Assembly: GCF_030272615.1 (NCBI RefSeq)
Contig: NC_081405.1
Location: 568,913,095-568,977,094 of the forward strand
Length of the DNA stretch: 64,000 nt
Direction of reading: 5' to 3'
DNA from: Cryptomeria japonica
Lineage: Eukaryota; Streptophyta; Pinopsida; Cupressales; Cupressaceae
Made by a program: the position numbers and the translations under genes. A model generated the notes under the pieces. It was not told the origin of the DNA and did no database searches. It worked only from the letters and a program-made list of their open reading frames with translations. Shown piece by piece: positions 24,190 through 34,481 of the stretch; positions within the stretch are counted from its first letter, which is position 1; each line of letters starts with the position of its first letter.

Positions 24190-25303
24190 ATGGCTTTGGT
24201 TCATAGATTCGACCGCATTCGCCGATTCCAGAGGCCAGCACAGGCAGGAGAGCCAGTAAGTACCACAAAACCTCCTTGTACTTTGATGCATTTATTGTTG
24301 TCATTAATGCATGCTAGGTAATGTAATAAATGCGCATTTATGTTAGGAAAGCGAGTTTGTGTCTAAAAATGTGAATTTGTGTCTTCTAGGTCAAATCGGC
24401 AGTTCTGTGATGAACATACGTTGTCGATTGAATAAGCTATTGAGATGATACACTCAAGCAAGTCCTCTAGGGAAAACTAGGATAGCAAATAGGGCTAGGA
24501 TTGACAATTCTATGATAGAACATACGTTGCCAATTAGGAAACTACTCAAGAGGATTCACTCAAGCATAGGCCCTGGGATAAGATAGATCAAGGCACTTTG
24601 TGGTGAATAGTGAGTATCAAGATATAGTACTTTTTGATGAATAGGGAGTACTAAAATATGAGCAGCACTTTGTGATGAATAGTGAGTGCAAATGTGAGCA
24701 GCACTTTGTGATGAATAGGGAGTGCCAAACACGTAGTACTTTGTGATGAACAAGGAGTACCATTAGGATAGAAGCAACACTTTGTGATGAATAGTGAGTG
24801 TCACTAGGACTGAGATGATTGATTTGTGTGACTATAGGAGTATTTGCCTATGCTGGAGTCATGGGAGAGATTCCCATCGACTCAGAGGTTGCGACCTGAG
24901 TTGATAGCTGAGGACCGAGTTGCGATTGAGGCTATGGGATTGAGACATATTTTGTATGTTCCTGAGTTTTGGGCGAACATGGGATTGCTGATTGCACTAG
25001 CGGAGAGGTGGCACTTTGAGACTTGCACTTTTCATTTGCTGATGGGTGAGATGACAATCACCTTAGAGGATGTGTATAGGATACTGAGGATATCGATTGA
25101 TGGGGAGCTAGTACCCTATGATTGAGATGGAGATAGGGAGGCACTTAGACGAGTGTTTCAGGATCCTAGGACTAGAGATGAGGGCTAGACACGTGGCATG
25201 GGATACCATGACACAGACTAGATTAGCAGTACTATCGGTGCTGGGAGGAGTGATCAGTGGGTTCCTCTGTATCATTTTTGCACCATTTTGTATGATGATG
25301 TAG
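24190..25303 (+). pseudogene. Antisense plant mobile domain (MAIN-like) gene in element C, truncated
   Basis: The gene runs opposite to C, between the end of pol and the 3' LTR. Exon 1 (24190-24255, 22 codons, starting MALVHRFDRIRRF) ends at a GTAAGT donor. The intron is 24256-24837 and ends TATAG. Exon 2 starts at 24838 in phase 0. It encodes a typical plant mobile domain start: SWERFPSTQ, then WANMGLLIALAERWHFET, then THxF-like CTFHLLMGEMTITLEDV and YRILRISIDG. A stop at 25123 and a frameshift follow; the similarity continues in another frame (VAWDTMTQTRLAVLSV, GVISGFLC) and ends near 25303. About two thirds of the D copy is missing. PMD proteins are known in plants as MAIN-like nuclear factors and as passengers of transposable elements; the role here is unknown. 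Confidence 0.72.
24593..24801 (+). repeat. Six-unit hairpin repeat in the PMD intron of C
   Basis: Six units with loop TTGTGATGAAT have ends that pair with each other: GCACT/AGTAT (partly), TAGTACT/AGTACTA, GCACT/AGTGC twice, GTACT/AGTAC and ACACT/AGTGT. Left arms start at 24593, 24625, 24665, 24701, 24736 and 24777. The stem changes are compensatory while the loop is nearly constant. The array lies just before the splice acceptor. Confidence 0.75.
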
Positions 25304-26984
25304 ACACCTGCAGGTGATTATAGCCATATGATTTTGACATCATTGTATCATGACACTTATGATTTTGATATATATATGAGATGATTCTTTGCAGTAGCTA
25401 TATGCATGTGTACCTATGTGATGAGATGTTTCATGGTGTATGTTTCTATGTGATGCTTATGAAAGGGATGCAAATATGTAAATGATGAAATGGAATTTTT
25501 TTTTTTGTCCTTTTATGTTTTTAATATTTTATGCATGATGCAAATGTGAATGTATGAAATGCAAATGAATATGATAATGCAAATGATTATTTACATGATG
25601 AGAATGTAAAATGTACTAACATGTGTTGTGTGCATGATGTGATGCAATTGTGATATATATATGTATGTATGAAATGCTAACATGTGGTAATGAAAGTGCA
25701 AACTACATGAAATGCAAATGTTTTTGGTGTGTCATTATACTCAGTCATGTGATAGTAGGCTACACAGACTCGAGAAGGATGATGGAAGTCAATTAAGAAA
25801 GGGGGATGAAAGATAGAAGATATGAAAGTGAAAGAGATTCTTGTGCATTATCATCATTGAGCTTTATTATGGAAAAATACATTATGACAATCAAGGCATA
25901 TGTTCGACCCAGAAAGTCATTGTACCTGTTTGCATGGAGATAAGACAGTCACAAACAAAGAATGCCCTAGTTCATACTAGACTCACAGTGTCCTCATATC
26001 CTTGGACAAGTCATAGCATTACTAAAAGACAATCCACAAACAACAAATACAAATAGGTGATGATACCCCATCCTTGCCTTTCTAGTCAAAGACATCTTGG
26101 AGATAAAATCTCTAGTTAGAGACATCCTGGAAAAGCTAAAAGATATGTCACCAAAAGATAAAATCAAAAGAAAACCAAGACTCGACACCAACATCCACTG
26201 TAGTCCTCAAGTTTAGTGTCTCTTGTCACTTGTATAAGTCTTATTTGATTGTGGTCACAATGTTTACTTTCACAAAAAGGATAGATAGCATAGAACCATA
26301 TGTTGTCTGAGTCTGTTGAAAGATTTGATTTGTTGAAGCCCATTGTTGCTACTGTGTCTCATCTGAAACTGACTGAATCCATGAAACTGATACTTTATTG
26401 TGGAGAAGATGAAACTTTATTGCGGATCTGTGATACAAATGTTGCTTTATTGCGAATTGTGCACGGATAGACTGAAGGAAGCTGGAAGAAACTGTACTCC
26501 TCGAAACATGTGATGTTCTCAGTTCCACACCCATCACTAGATGTAGGATTTTCCTTAGCCACAGATAGGATCTGATTTACTATGGATGGAAAGGGAGGTG
26601 AAAAGGGAGGTTTATTATGAATGGCTAACCAATCTTGGGTAGATCAATAACAAGCCATGATGGGAATGGGTAAGTTTATTATGAACAAATAGGTTGTGAG
26701 TGTGTGCAAAGTGAAAGGATGAAAGTGAATCCTGAAGGAGGGAGGCGCAATGTCTCTACGCATGGTGCTGGTGACCCAATTTTCACCATGGTACTTGCCC
26801 AGGGCACCACCGAAGTGGTTTTCACTGTTGGATGAATTTTTATTTTTATTTTTTTTTGTGTCACAAGGCGCCTGTTTGTTAGGTTTTTACCTAGTAATGA
26901 TTTTTTTGTATTTTTGAAATTTTTGAATTTTTTTGTATTTTTTGAATTAGGATACTTTGAAGAGCTATGTGTAAAACCTGTGAA
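25304..26984 (-). other. 3' untranslated region of element C
   Basis: This is 1.7 kb of noncoding sequence between the antisense gene and the pol end. It has a T run near 25498, low-complexity ATGCAAATG-rich sequence (25440-25720), and a conserved block (minus strand AAAAACCTAACAAACAGGCG) near 26868-26895 that matches the GGTGAAAACC block of A, B and D. I see no gene. Confidence 0.6.
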
Positions 26985-28413
26985 GGTGCATGTTGTTGAT
27001 AGGATCCTCCAAAGGTTCACCTTCTATAGTTGAGAGCCCATATGCCCCAGATCCATATGCTGCTGTAATGATGTAAGGGCCAAGCTAGTTTGGTTCGAAC
27101 TTGCGCTTCTTCTCTCTATCTTGGTGCTTTTTAGGATTTTCTCTAAGAACCAAGGCACCCACCTCAAATGTACGAGGCTTGACTTTATGATTGTAGTTGC
27201 ATTGTTCCTTGACTGAATGATGTGTAGCTTGAGTGAATGTCTTCCTTGATAAAGGAACTGAGATAGAATTACTAGTGTGTGGACTACACAGGCCCATATG
27301 CATGTCACCTAAAGAAGTTTGGGCATCCTTGACAACAAAGTCCTTCAAGGAAGCTCCAATAAAGGTCCATGATGTATCGCTAGAAGGGAAAAGATGTGAG
27401 GAACAAGTGGATGAGTGATGAAGGCTTATGATTGTGAAAAGAAGTGAAAGTAGGATAGCATGATGGAGACTTAGGATCAACAAGTATGCTTTTTGGCTTG
27501 AAATTTTAGAACTTTTGCCCCCAGTTATTTTGACATTAGGGGAGATCATCTCTTTCTCTTTTTTCTTGATAGGATTTTTACCCTTGACTTTGATTTTTGT
27601 AGAGTCCAATAGCTTTTGATTTTGATTTGGACTAAAGGACTTTTCTTTAGTTTTGACTTTTACTTTTTTCTGTTCATAGCTTGATTTTTCATCCCCAATG
27701 AGTAAGGGCTTTTTTAATTCTTGTTGATCCAATTCTGAGAGTGGAGTGGAAATTGAATGAGTGGATGAAAAGGTAGAGCTATGTGAGTTCTCAAGAGGGC
27801 TGGTGATATGCTCAATAGATTCTTTGCTGGAACCACTCTTAGGACTATTGATATCAAGAGTTGCTTGCACCACTAGAGGAGATTTGCATTCAGACTTAGT
27901 AACCACAACACTAGGTGGTTCACATCCAATTCCTTGGCATTGCAAATTGTTTGTAGGTTGTTCTTGTTGACTACATACCTTAGGAGATAGTGGGAGTTGA
28001 TCAACATGAAAGATATACTCACCACATCCTAGATCTTTAATCCTGAATTTTTCTTTGAGCTCTGCTTGCTTTGATGTAGAAGCTTTCAAGGATTCAGGAT
28101 CAACATACGTTGATGATGGAATAGCTTCTTGATTGATTGGTATTGTTATTTCTGATCTAGGTTGCAGATTGTTGCAATATATAAATGGATTTGGGTCAGC
28201 TTTGACGATCACTTCAACTCCATTGTGTGGAAACTTGATACATCGATGATATGTAGATGGTAATGCGTTCATCTCATGAATCCATGAATGTCCTAGAAAT
28301 ATGTTGTATGTGAGATCCAGGTTTAGGACTTGACAAACCACATCCTTTGTAACTGGCCCCAACTCTGAGAGGTAAGGTGTTTGTGCCCTTGGATGAGTAC
28401 TCTTCGTCATCAT
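26985..28413 (-). pseudogene. Element C: protease end, spacer and integrase C-terminal domain in one frame
   Basis: A 442-codon frame without stops (28413 to 27085) begins in the protease region (VCQVLNLDLTYNIFLGHSW). It runs through a Ser/Lys-rich spacer and a hydrophobic stretch near residues 310-335 (LLILSLHHAILLSLLF), then ends in an integrase C-terminal segment (NYNHKVKPRTFEVGALVL). Broken similarity continues to about 26985 (NMHLHRF). Reverse transcriptase, both RNase H domains, H2C2 and the integrase core are absent, so C is a deletion derivative that cannot copy itself unaided. The hydrophobic stretch could be a membrane segment or out-of-frame sequence; I cannot decide. The junction with the upstream protease frame is an indel near 28360. 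Confidence 0.75.
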
Positions 28414-28651
28414 ATGCTTTGATGGTAATTTTGTTTGTAGAATTCACAGCCTTGTCAGAATATCCCAGTTGTTTAATAGTGCTCAATGTACAAATGTTTA
28501 GACTCGCTCCTCCATCTATTAGGACTCGTTTGATTCTATGTTTGTGTATGAAGGCTTCAATGTGTAATGGTGCATTATGTGGCTGACTTACGGAGGCATC
28601 ATTGACTTTTGTGAATGTTAGGGAGTGTGGAATGGAAAGGTATCCCACCAT
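28274..28651 (-). pseudogene. Element C protease, N-terminal part
   Basis: This segment encodes the aspartic protease core: VLIDGGASLNICTLSTIKQLGY, with the D-G-G-A active-site pattern seen in A. It follows gag in the same frame (after a stop near 28652-28660) and shifts into the 442-codon frame near 28360. It would cleave the polyprotein if intact. Confidence 0.8.
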
Positions 28652-28660
28652 GGCTTGAAA

Positions 28661-31082
28661 CTAGTCCACATTTAGATTAGTAGGAACATAAGTGTCTCTC
28701 AAGATTTTGTCAAGAATGACTTTATGTGCGGGGGATATGTGTAAGAGCTCAAGGATGGAGATGAGCATGGGTGTCTTCCCTAACTGTTCTACAAGGTCAT
28801 ATTCGGGCTTGGTCGATGACGAAGCAGTGTTTTTGGCTAGAGCACCTTGCAAAGTGAATTTACCTCGATGAGTTGTAACATTACATTTAGAGATAGGTTC
28901 AGAAGAAGATCCAATTCCTTTTAGGACAATCTTGGGTCTTTGGGTAGAATTCTCAGGCGTTTTGTCCTTTATGATAATGGTAGAGACATAAATGTGCATT
29001 GAAATGTGATTGACAATTGAATCATAGTTATAAGATGCTTTGGTATAGTTGGCTTGCTCATCTGTGGCTTTGGCTTTTCCCTTGTCATGTTTTGGGAATG
29101 GTTCCTTAAACATCTCATGCTCTTGATTGGATGAGTGTCCTTCAATTTCAATGTCACCTCTATCAATGAGATCTTGTATGATGTTTTTCAGTCGATGACA
29201 ATTTCCTATTTTATGACCTTTGCTCTTATGAAATTCACAATACTCATCATCATTCCACCAATTTGGTTTAACCTTTGCTTCATATGGAGGAAAATCTAGA
29301 ATTGTGATTATTTTGTTTGCCACTAGTTTTTTGAAAACTGACTCTAGTGGTTCTCCCAATGGAGTGTACTTCCTTCGTGACTTGGAAGTTGTTTGAGTAT
29401 TCACTTGATTGTTTGTACAGCTTGATCCAAAAAAGACAATTTTTGGTCATACCATATTGGCATCAACAACACCATCATTGACTATGTTCTTATTTTTATT
29501 CCAAAATCTTGGCTTGTCTTTTCCTTTAAAGTCATCTTTGTTTTCCTTGAATATCTTAATGACTCCTTGTTCAATTAGGACCTTCTCTGTTGCTAAGCCT
29601 TTTTCAATGACGTCCTTGAAGGTGGACAAAGAAGCTTTCCTTAGGTCATAACCAATGTCTTTGTTAACATTTTGGATGAACATCTCTACCATTTGTTTTT
29701 GTGGAATTTCACAAGAGCATCTGCTGGCTAGATTTCTCCATCTTTGTAAAAATGATGAAAAGGATTCTCCATCCCTTTGTTTGGCGTTGCACAAAGTAGT
29801 GATTGATATGTCTATCTCTATTTTGTAGAAGAAATGTTGGATAAATGCCTCAGCTAAGTCACCCCATGACTTAATACCGGGTGGAAGTTGGGAGAACCAT
29901 TTCATAGCTTGATCACCTAAGCTTTGTGGGAATAATCTCATCAAATATGTCTCTTCTGAAGCTACCCTCAATGCAAGCTGTGAAAAACTGTCTTATGTGT
30001 GCCTTAGGATCTCCTTTTCCTCTATACTTATCAAACTTAGGTGTCACAAAGTGTGTAGGAAATAGAGGCATTGGAATGCTTTTGTCAAATGGATAAGGAC
30101 ATATGTCTCTCATTATGTATGTTGGCTTCAGTGTATTTATGTCCTCCATTTTCTTTTGTAAGTCCCTAATTTATTGCTCCAAATTGTTATTAGGTGGAGA
30201 TCGACTTCTTGGACCATACCCTATTCTTGAGGCACCAATTGGAGGAGGAGTATGTTGCATATATGGATGATATTGATCATACACATGTTCATATGGAGGA
30301 GGTCTTTAGTGATGTTGCATATATGGACCTCTTGGTATAGATTCATGTTGAGGAACGAAATATCTATTTTTTCCATGTATACCATACTCTACAAGCATGT
30401 CATGTTCGAATGTATTGCCCCCAAATTTGACATGGGGTTTCCTTGTGTCCAAATTTTGAGCATGCCTTTGAATATCCAATTGCTTTGGTGGTTGATCCGT
30501 AGCATTGATATGTGATTGAGCATATTTCTCTGCATAAGACTTCCATAATGGTCTGCGCAGATGAGTATCATATACTTGACCATGTGTATGTGGGACCTCT
30601 GGTTTTTGAAACAAAGATGATGGTGATTCAGGCACAAGATGTGGTCTTCTATTGCCTCCACTATTAGGCCTCCTTTGATCCATGTTGGAGTGAGGTTGTT
30701 GCAAAGGTCAATTTTCCATTATTTGAGACATGTCAAAATCATGAGGTATCTTGGCTCCACTTTGTGCCATCATTTGTAAGAAGTATTGTCTATCCCTTAT
30801 TATTTCCTCAACCAATCGATTGAAATGGGGATCCATAATGGATTCTTCCACATCTGCTGAATGTACTGAAAATTTGTCCATATCATCATTGTGTGTATCA
30901 TTGTTGTTTGTAGTGTCCATGTTCTCAACATTTGGAATGTTTCTATAGGCATCCATGTCAGGTAATGTAGTATGATCAGAATTGAAAACGATATCATTGT
31001 CATACTCATAAGAACTCATGTTTGTGGACTTTTGAGCCTCTTTAGCTTCTCTCATAGATTTTTGAAGATGGGTTTCAACCAT
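28661..31082 (-). pseudogene. Element C gag
   Basis: The capsid-like gag runs from the ATG at 31082 through segments 31082-30708, 30704-30306, 30149-29913, 29971-29447 and 29404-28661. They share a frame except for one shift near 29950. Landmarks: an acidic N-terminus (EESIMDPHFNRLVEEII), the retrotransposon gag core (ETYLMRLFPQSLGDQAMKWF, FIQHFFYKIEIDISI, FLQRWRNLASRC) and a zinc-finger-like CEFHKSKGHKIGNC near 29200. Gag would form the particle that holds RNA and enzymes. Stops near 30705 and 30303 and the frameshift inactivate it. D carries a clear homologue. Confidence 0.85.
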
Positions 31083-32614
31083 GAACTAGGTATTTACCAA
31101 GATGTGTGAGACTAGATGAAAAATGCAAAGATATGAAAGACCAAGGGTTGGATGGAATGTAAATGAATATGAGGTGTACTTGCAATGTCCAAAGTGTAAG
31201 ACCAAGTATGTATGTAGTAGAGTAGGTGTGACTTCCAAAGAGAGGATAGTTTCTCTTGATGAGGTAAGTTGACCTTGACTCTAAGTAAGACCAAATGAGA
31301 CCCAAAGGTGATAGACCTTGATGAGGGACCACTTAGCAAAATGTTGTTGTATGTAGTGTGTTGACAAAGTATGATGAGGACAAGCAAGTGACCTTTTGAC
31401 TCAAGTTTAGACAAATGTGAATGTAATGTAAGGTGTAAAGCAATGATGGACTTTGTGAGACCCAAAGACAAGTTGAATGCTAGATGAAAATGTGGAGAAA
31501 CAACCTAGGAAGCTCAAGAATTCCGAAACTGATTGCTCTTGTTTGCTGGACTGTAAAAATTTTCCAATTTGTGAAGTTGTTGGTTGTGACCAAATCTGAA
31601 TGTTTGACTGTTTTTCATGACAAGAGGACACAATGTTGATGAGGACTCAATGTTTGCAAGTGTTTAGACTCAAAATGACTCCAAGAAAAGTGTGTTGTTT
31701 GATGTAAAAATATTTTGCATACACTTGAAGACATAAAAGACACAATGTTTTGTTGTTTGGTCTTGAATGTTTGAATGTTTAAAATAAGTCGAGCACAATT
31801 CTTATGGCTGGCCAAGACAATAGTTGTTGATCCCACATGAGGTTTTACCCCTAAGGCTACGCTATTCAGAGCAGATACTTAGATGCTTGACCTCACTAGA
31901 TCCACCCTTGGCACTCACTTCTTGGGTCAGCCAAGCATCAGTCCCCACAAAAACTCCCCATGGTGAACTTTGTATCTCTACTAAGAACCGTATGTGTTTG
32001 GGCCACTACCAGAGGTCTGACCTCCTGCCTCAACAACTAGAAGGATTTTGGCTTCTAAAACAAAAAGGTGCTAGTAAGGGCATCCGCTTGTGTGGCCATA
32101 CATGCGACACTTTCAGCTCTGTAAATACAGAAGGCTCCCAGTCGGTAGGGGTTACGTCCTACAACTGATCAATTAAATTTGATCAAACGGGTTTATAGGG
32201 AGACATAGTGTCGGTATGAACTAATCAGCACATGTTATCCATAGTTTTCACCATGAATACAATTGTTTATAGTGGTTCCGAAGAGGTGGGTTTTCCTTGC
32301 TACCACTTGGGTTGTTCTCTTCTCACTAGTAGTCCTAATGACCACACGGGAAGATAGGCCCTCTACAGATTAAACAAAAAGAGCCTATTGCTCAAGACAC
32401 GAAAGACAATGATTCAATTTTAGTGCACCAATTGAAGTGTTTGCTAGTCTATGAAAACAAGTCACACAATAAAATTCCAAAAACCCTTGCTAAGGACCTA
32501 CAACAAAGATTTATTAGTAGTTTGGATTGTTTGAAATAATCACCCCTTCCTGCAACCACACAAGTTAGGTAAATTTTAGATCCAAAAGACTTTGTGAAAT
32601 AGGGGCCATCAACA
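31083..32614 (-). other. 5' leader of element C, ending at a deletion junction
   Basis: This is noncoding sequence upstream of the C gag. I find no primer-binding site or 5' LTR at its right end; it changes abruptly at about 32614/32615 into the D 3' LTR. Short open frames on both strands have no recognisable domains. Confidence 0.65.
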
Positions 32615-34041
32615 ATAGAACTCAAAATGCAAAAAATGAAGCTCTATGGAGCCTTGCTCACACACCCACGAGACTTCTTGGTGCAAGCTATGGAGTTATG
32701 AAGCATAACTCAGCTTCCCAAGGATGGTTCCATGGTTCTCTATCTTGCACGGTCCCTCAAACCAATGTTTTTGCTCTCAAATCACTGAGCAAAATGGTTT
32801 AGGGATGGCAAATGCAAGAACGAGGGATGCTTTTGTTGATTTTAATATGAGATGCATCCTAAGCTATGCATGATTCTAGAAATGCAATAAACTAACTATA
32901 AGATGACAAGGTTAGTAAACAAACTATCCTAGCATACTATATTAGTTCAATCATTTAATCTATATGACAAGGAACATACTCTAAATTAGCATATTTAGAT
33001 TAATTCCTTTTTAAAAGAGAGGCTAAATGATGAGCATATATGAAATGTGAAAACTTGAATGTATTTGAGCATAAGTATGATACTAAAGACTTGGATGTTT
33101 AAATGGAGGAATGAGAGATCTATTTATAGCAAAAATAAGGCAATGGATGGCCAAGATTGAAAGGTTTAATCAAGGGTTGAGTTTGAAAGTTGGGAATCCA
33201 TGTTTGCAGTTGGCACCAATGAAATGGTGACAAATGTCTACATAAGACTGGTCGAGAAAAGGGGTTGGAGACATTAAATGCCTAAGAAGACCTCATGGTT
33301 ATCTTAGGGGGTAAGGGTCAAGCTTAACTTAAGATTACCCATTGGATTAAGCTTTTATCAAAGGATAAACCCTTGTGCAAATAATTAAGGGATAACCATG
33401 GTCAAAGCAATGAATGCTTGATGAGACCCTTGGGTTACATGGAGGTTGAGTTTAGAGAAAGTCTCTAATCATGCAAGGGGGTTGAGTTAACCATTAATGG
33501 TTTGTAAGAGAAAGTTGTTGGAGACTTGGAGCCTTTAATGGTTATTGAAGACTTTGAGGGTTTGAGAAGCGACTTCCCTTTGTTTAGGGATGTGACAAAG
33601 TTTAGAAGATGGGTTAGGCTAATTTAGAAGTGATTAGAAGAGTCTAGAAGGGGGGTTAGGAATAGGGTTTAGGAAGCAAGTGGGAGATGTAGGATTTTGC
33701 AAGTGGATGGAGGGATAATAGGATTTTAATTGAATAAAATAAATTTCATTCAATTTGGTTATAATTGGGGAAATCAAATAAATTAGATTTATTCAATTTA
33801 GGATAAACTTTTTAATTAAATTTGAATTTAATTAAAAGTGGATAGAAGGGATTTAATTGAATAAAATGATTTATTCATTAAATGGTAAAAAGAAGTCTAG
33901 TGAATTTAATTTAAATAAATTGAGTAATTTACTTAATTTAAATAGAAGAATGTGGGTGATTCAATTAAATTAGATTTAATTAAATAGAGAAATGAACATA
34001 AAATATTCATTTAGGAATATGGTCATTTTTATACGTCTACA
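32615..34041 (-). repeat. 3' LTR of Gypsy element D, lacking its last 22 bases
   Basis: Read on the minus strand the LTR starts TGTAGACGTATAAAAATG next to the polypurine tract. It matches the 5' LTR up to the word GAGTTCTAT, where similarity stops 22 bases short of the expected end. A minus-strand TATAAATA box is at 33121-33128. No target duplication matches the one expected from the other end of D (ATAGT), consistent with a deletion here. Confidence 0.85.
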
Positions 34042-34055
34042 TTTTGCCCCTCTTT
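34042..34055 (-). other. Polypurine tract of element D
   Basis: AAAGAGGGGCAAAA on the minus strand directly precedes the 3' LTR. Confidence 0.87.
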
Positions 34056-34400
34056 GAAGTGATGTGTGTGCACATGTTATTTTAAAGAAAATGATGTGTT
34101 ATCATGATTTATGATCAAATGAAATTTTATGTTGCTTTTATGATTTTCAAGTCGTGCCCCAGATTTGATTTGATGGTGATGCCCCAGATTCGATATTTGA
34201 TGGTGATGCCCCCTCGAGAGATGAATCAATATTTGAAATTTTTTTATTGGATTTGGTTATGTGTGTTTGGTGTGTATGATTTTGTCTATGTGAAATGTTT
34301 AAATTGATTCATCTCCTGATAATTTACACATTTTAGGGTATGAGGGAGACTGCGAGCAAATTACATGCCCATTTCCTTAACCCTAATTTCATTTTTCTCC

Positions 34401-34408
34401 TATAAAAG
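34401..34408 (+). promoter_or_regulatory. TATA box of the antisense PMD gene in D
   Basis: TATAAAAG lies 81 bases before the exon 1 ATG at 34482, in a position equivalent to the TATA box in C. It is about 360 bp from the 3' LTR of D and points the other way. Confidence 0.6.
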
Positions 34409-34481
34409 GGAAAAAGTGCTTTGATTTGATTCATTTGTGCACTGTTGACTTTGGAGAAAGAGATTTCAAAGAGAAGTAAAA

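Noticed and set aside
24115-24321. 68-codon frame starting at 24115
   Set aside because: It runs through the GTAAGT splice donor. The better model starts at 24190 in the same frame and splices to 24838, matching the D copy.
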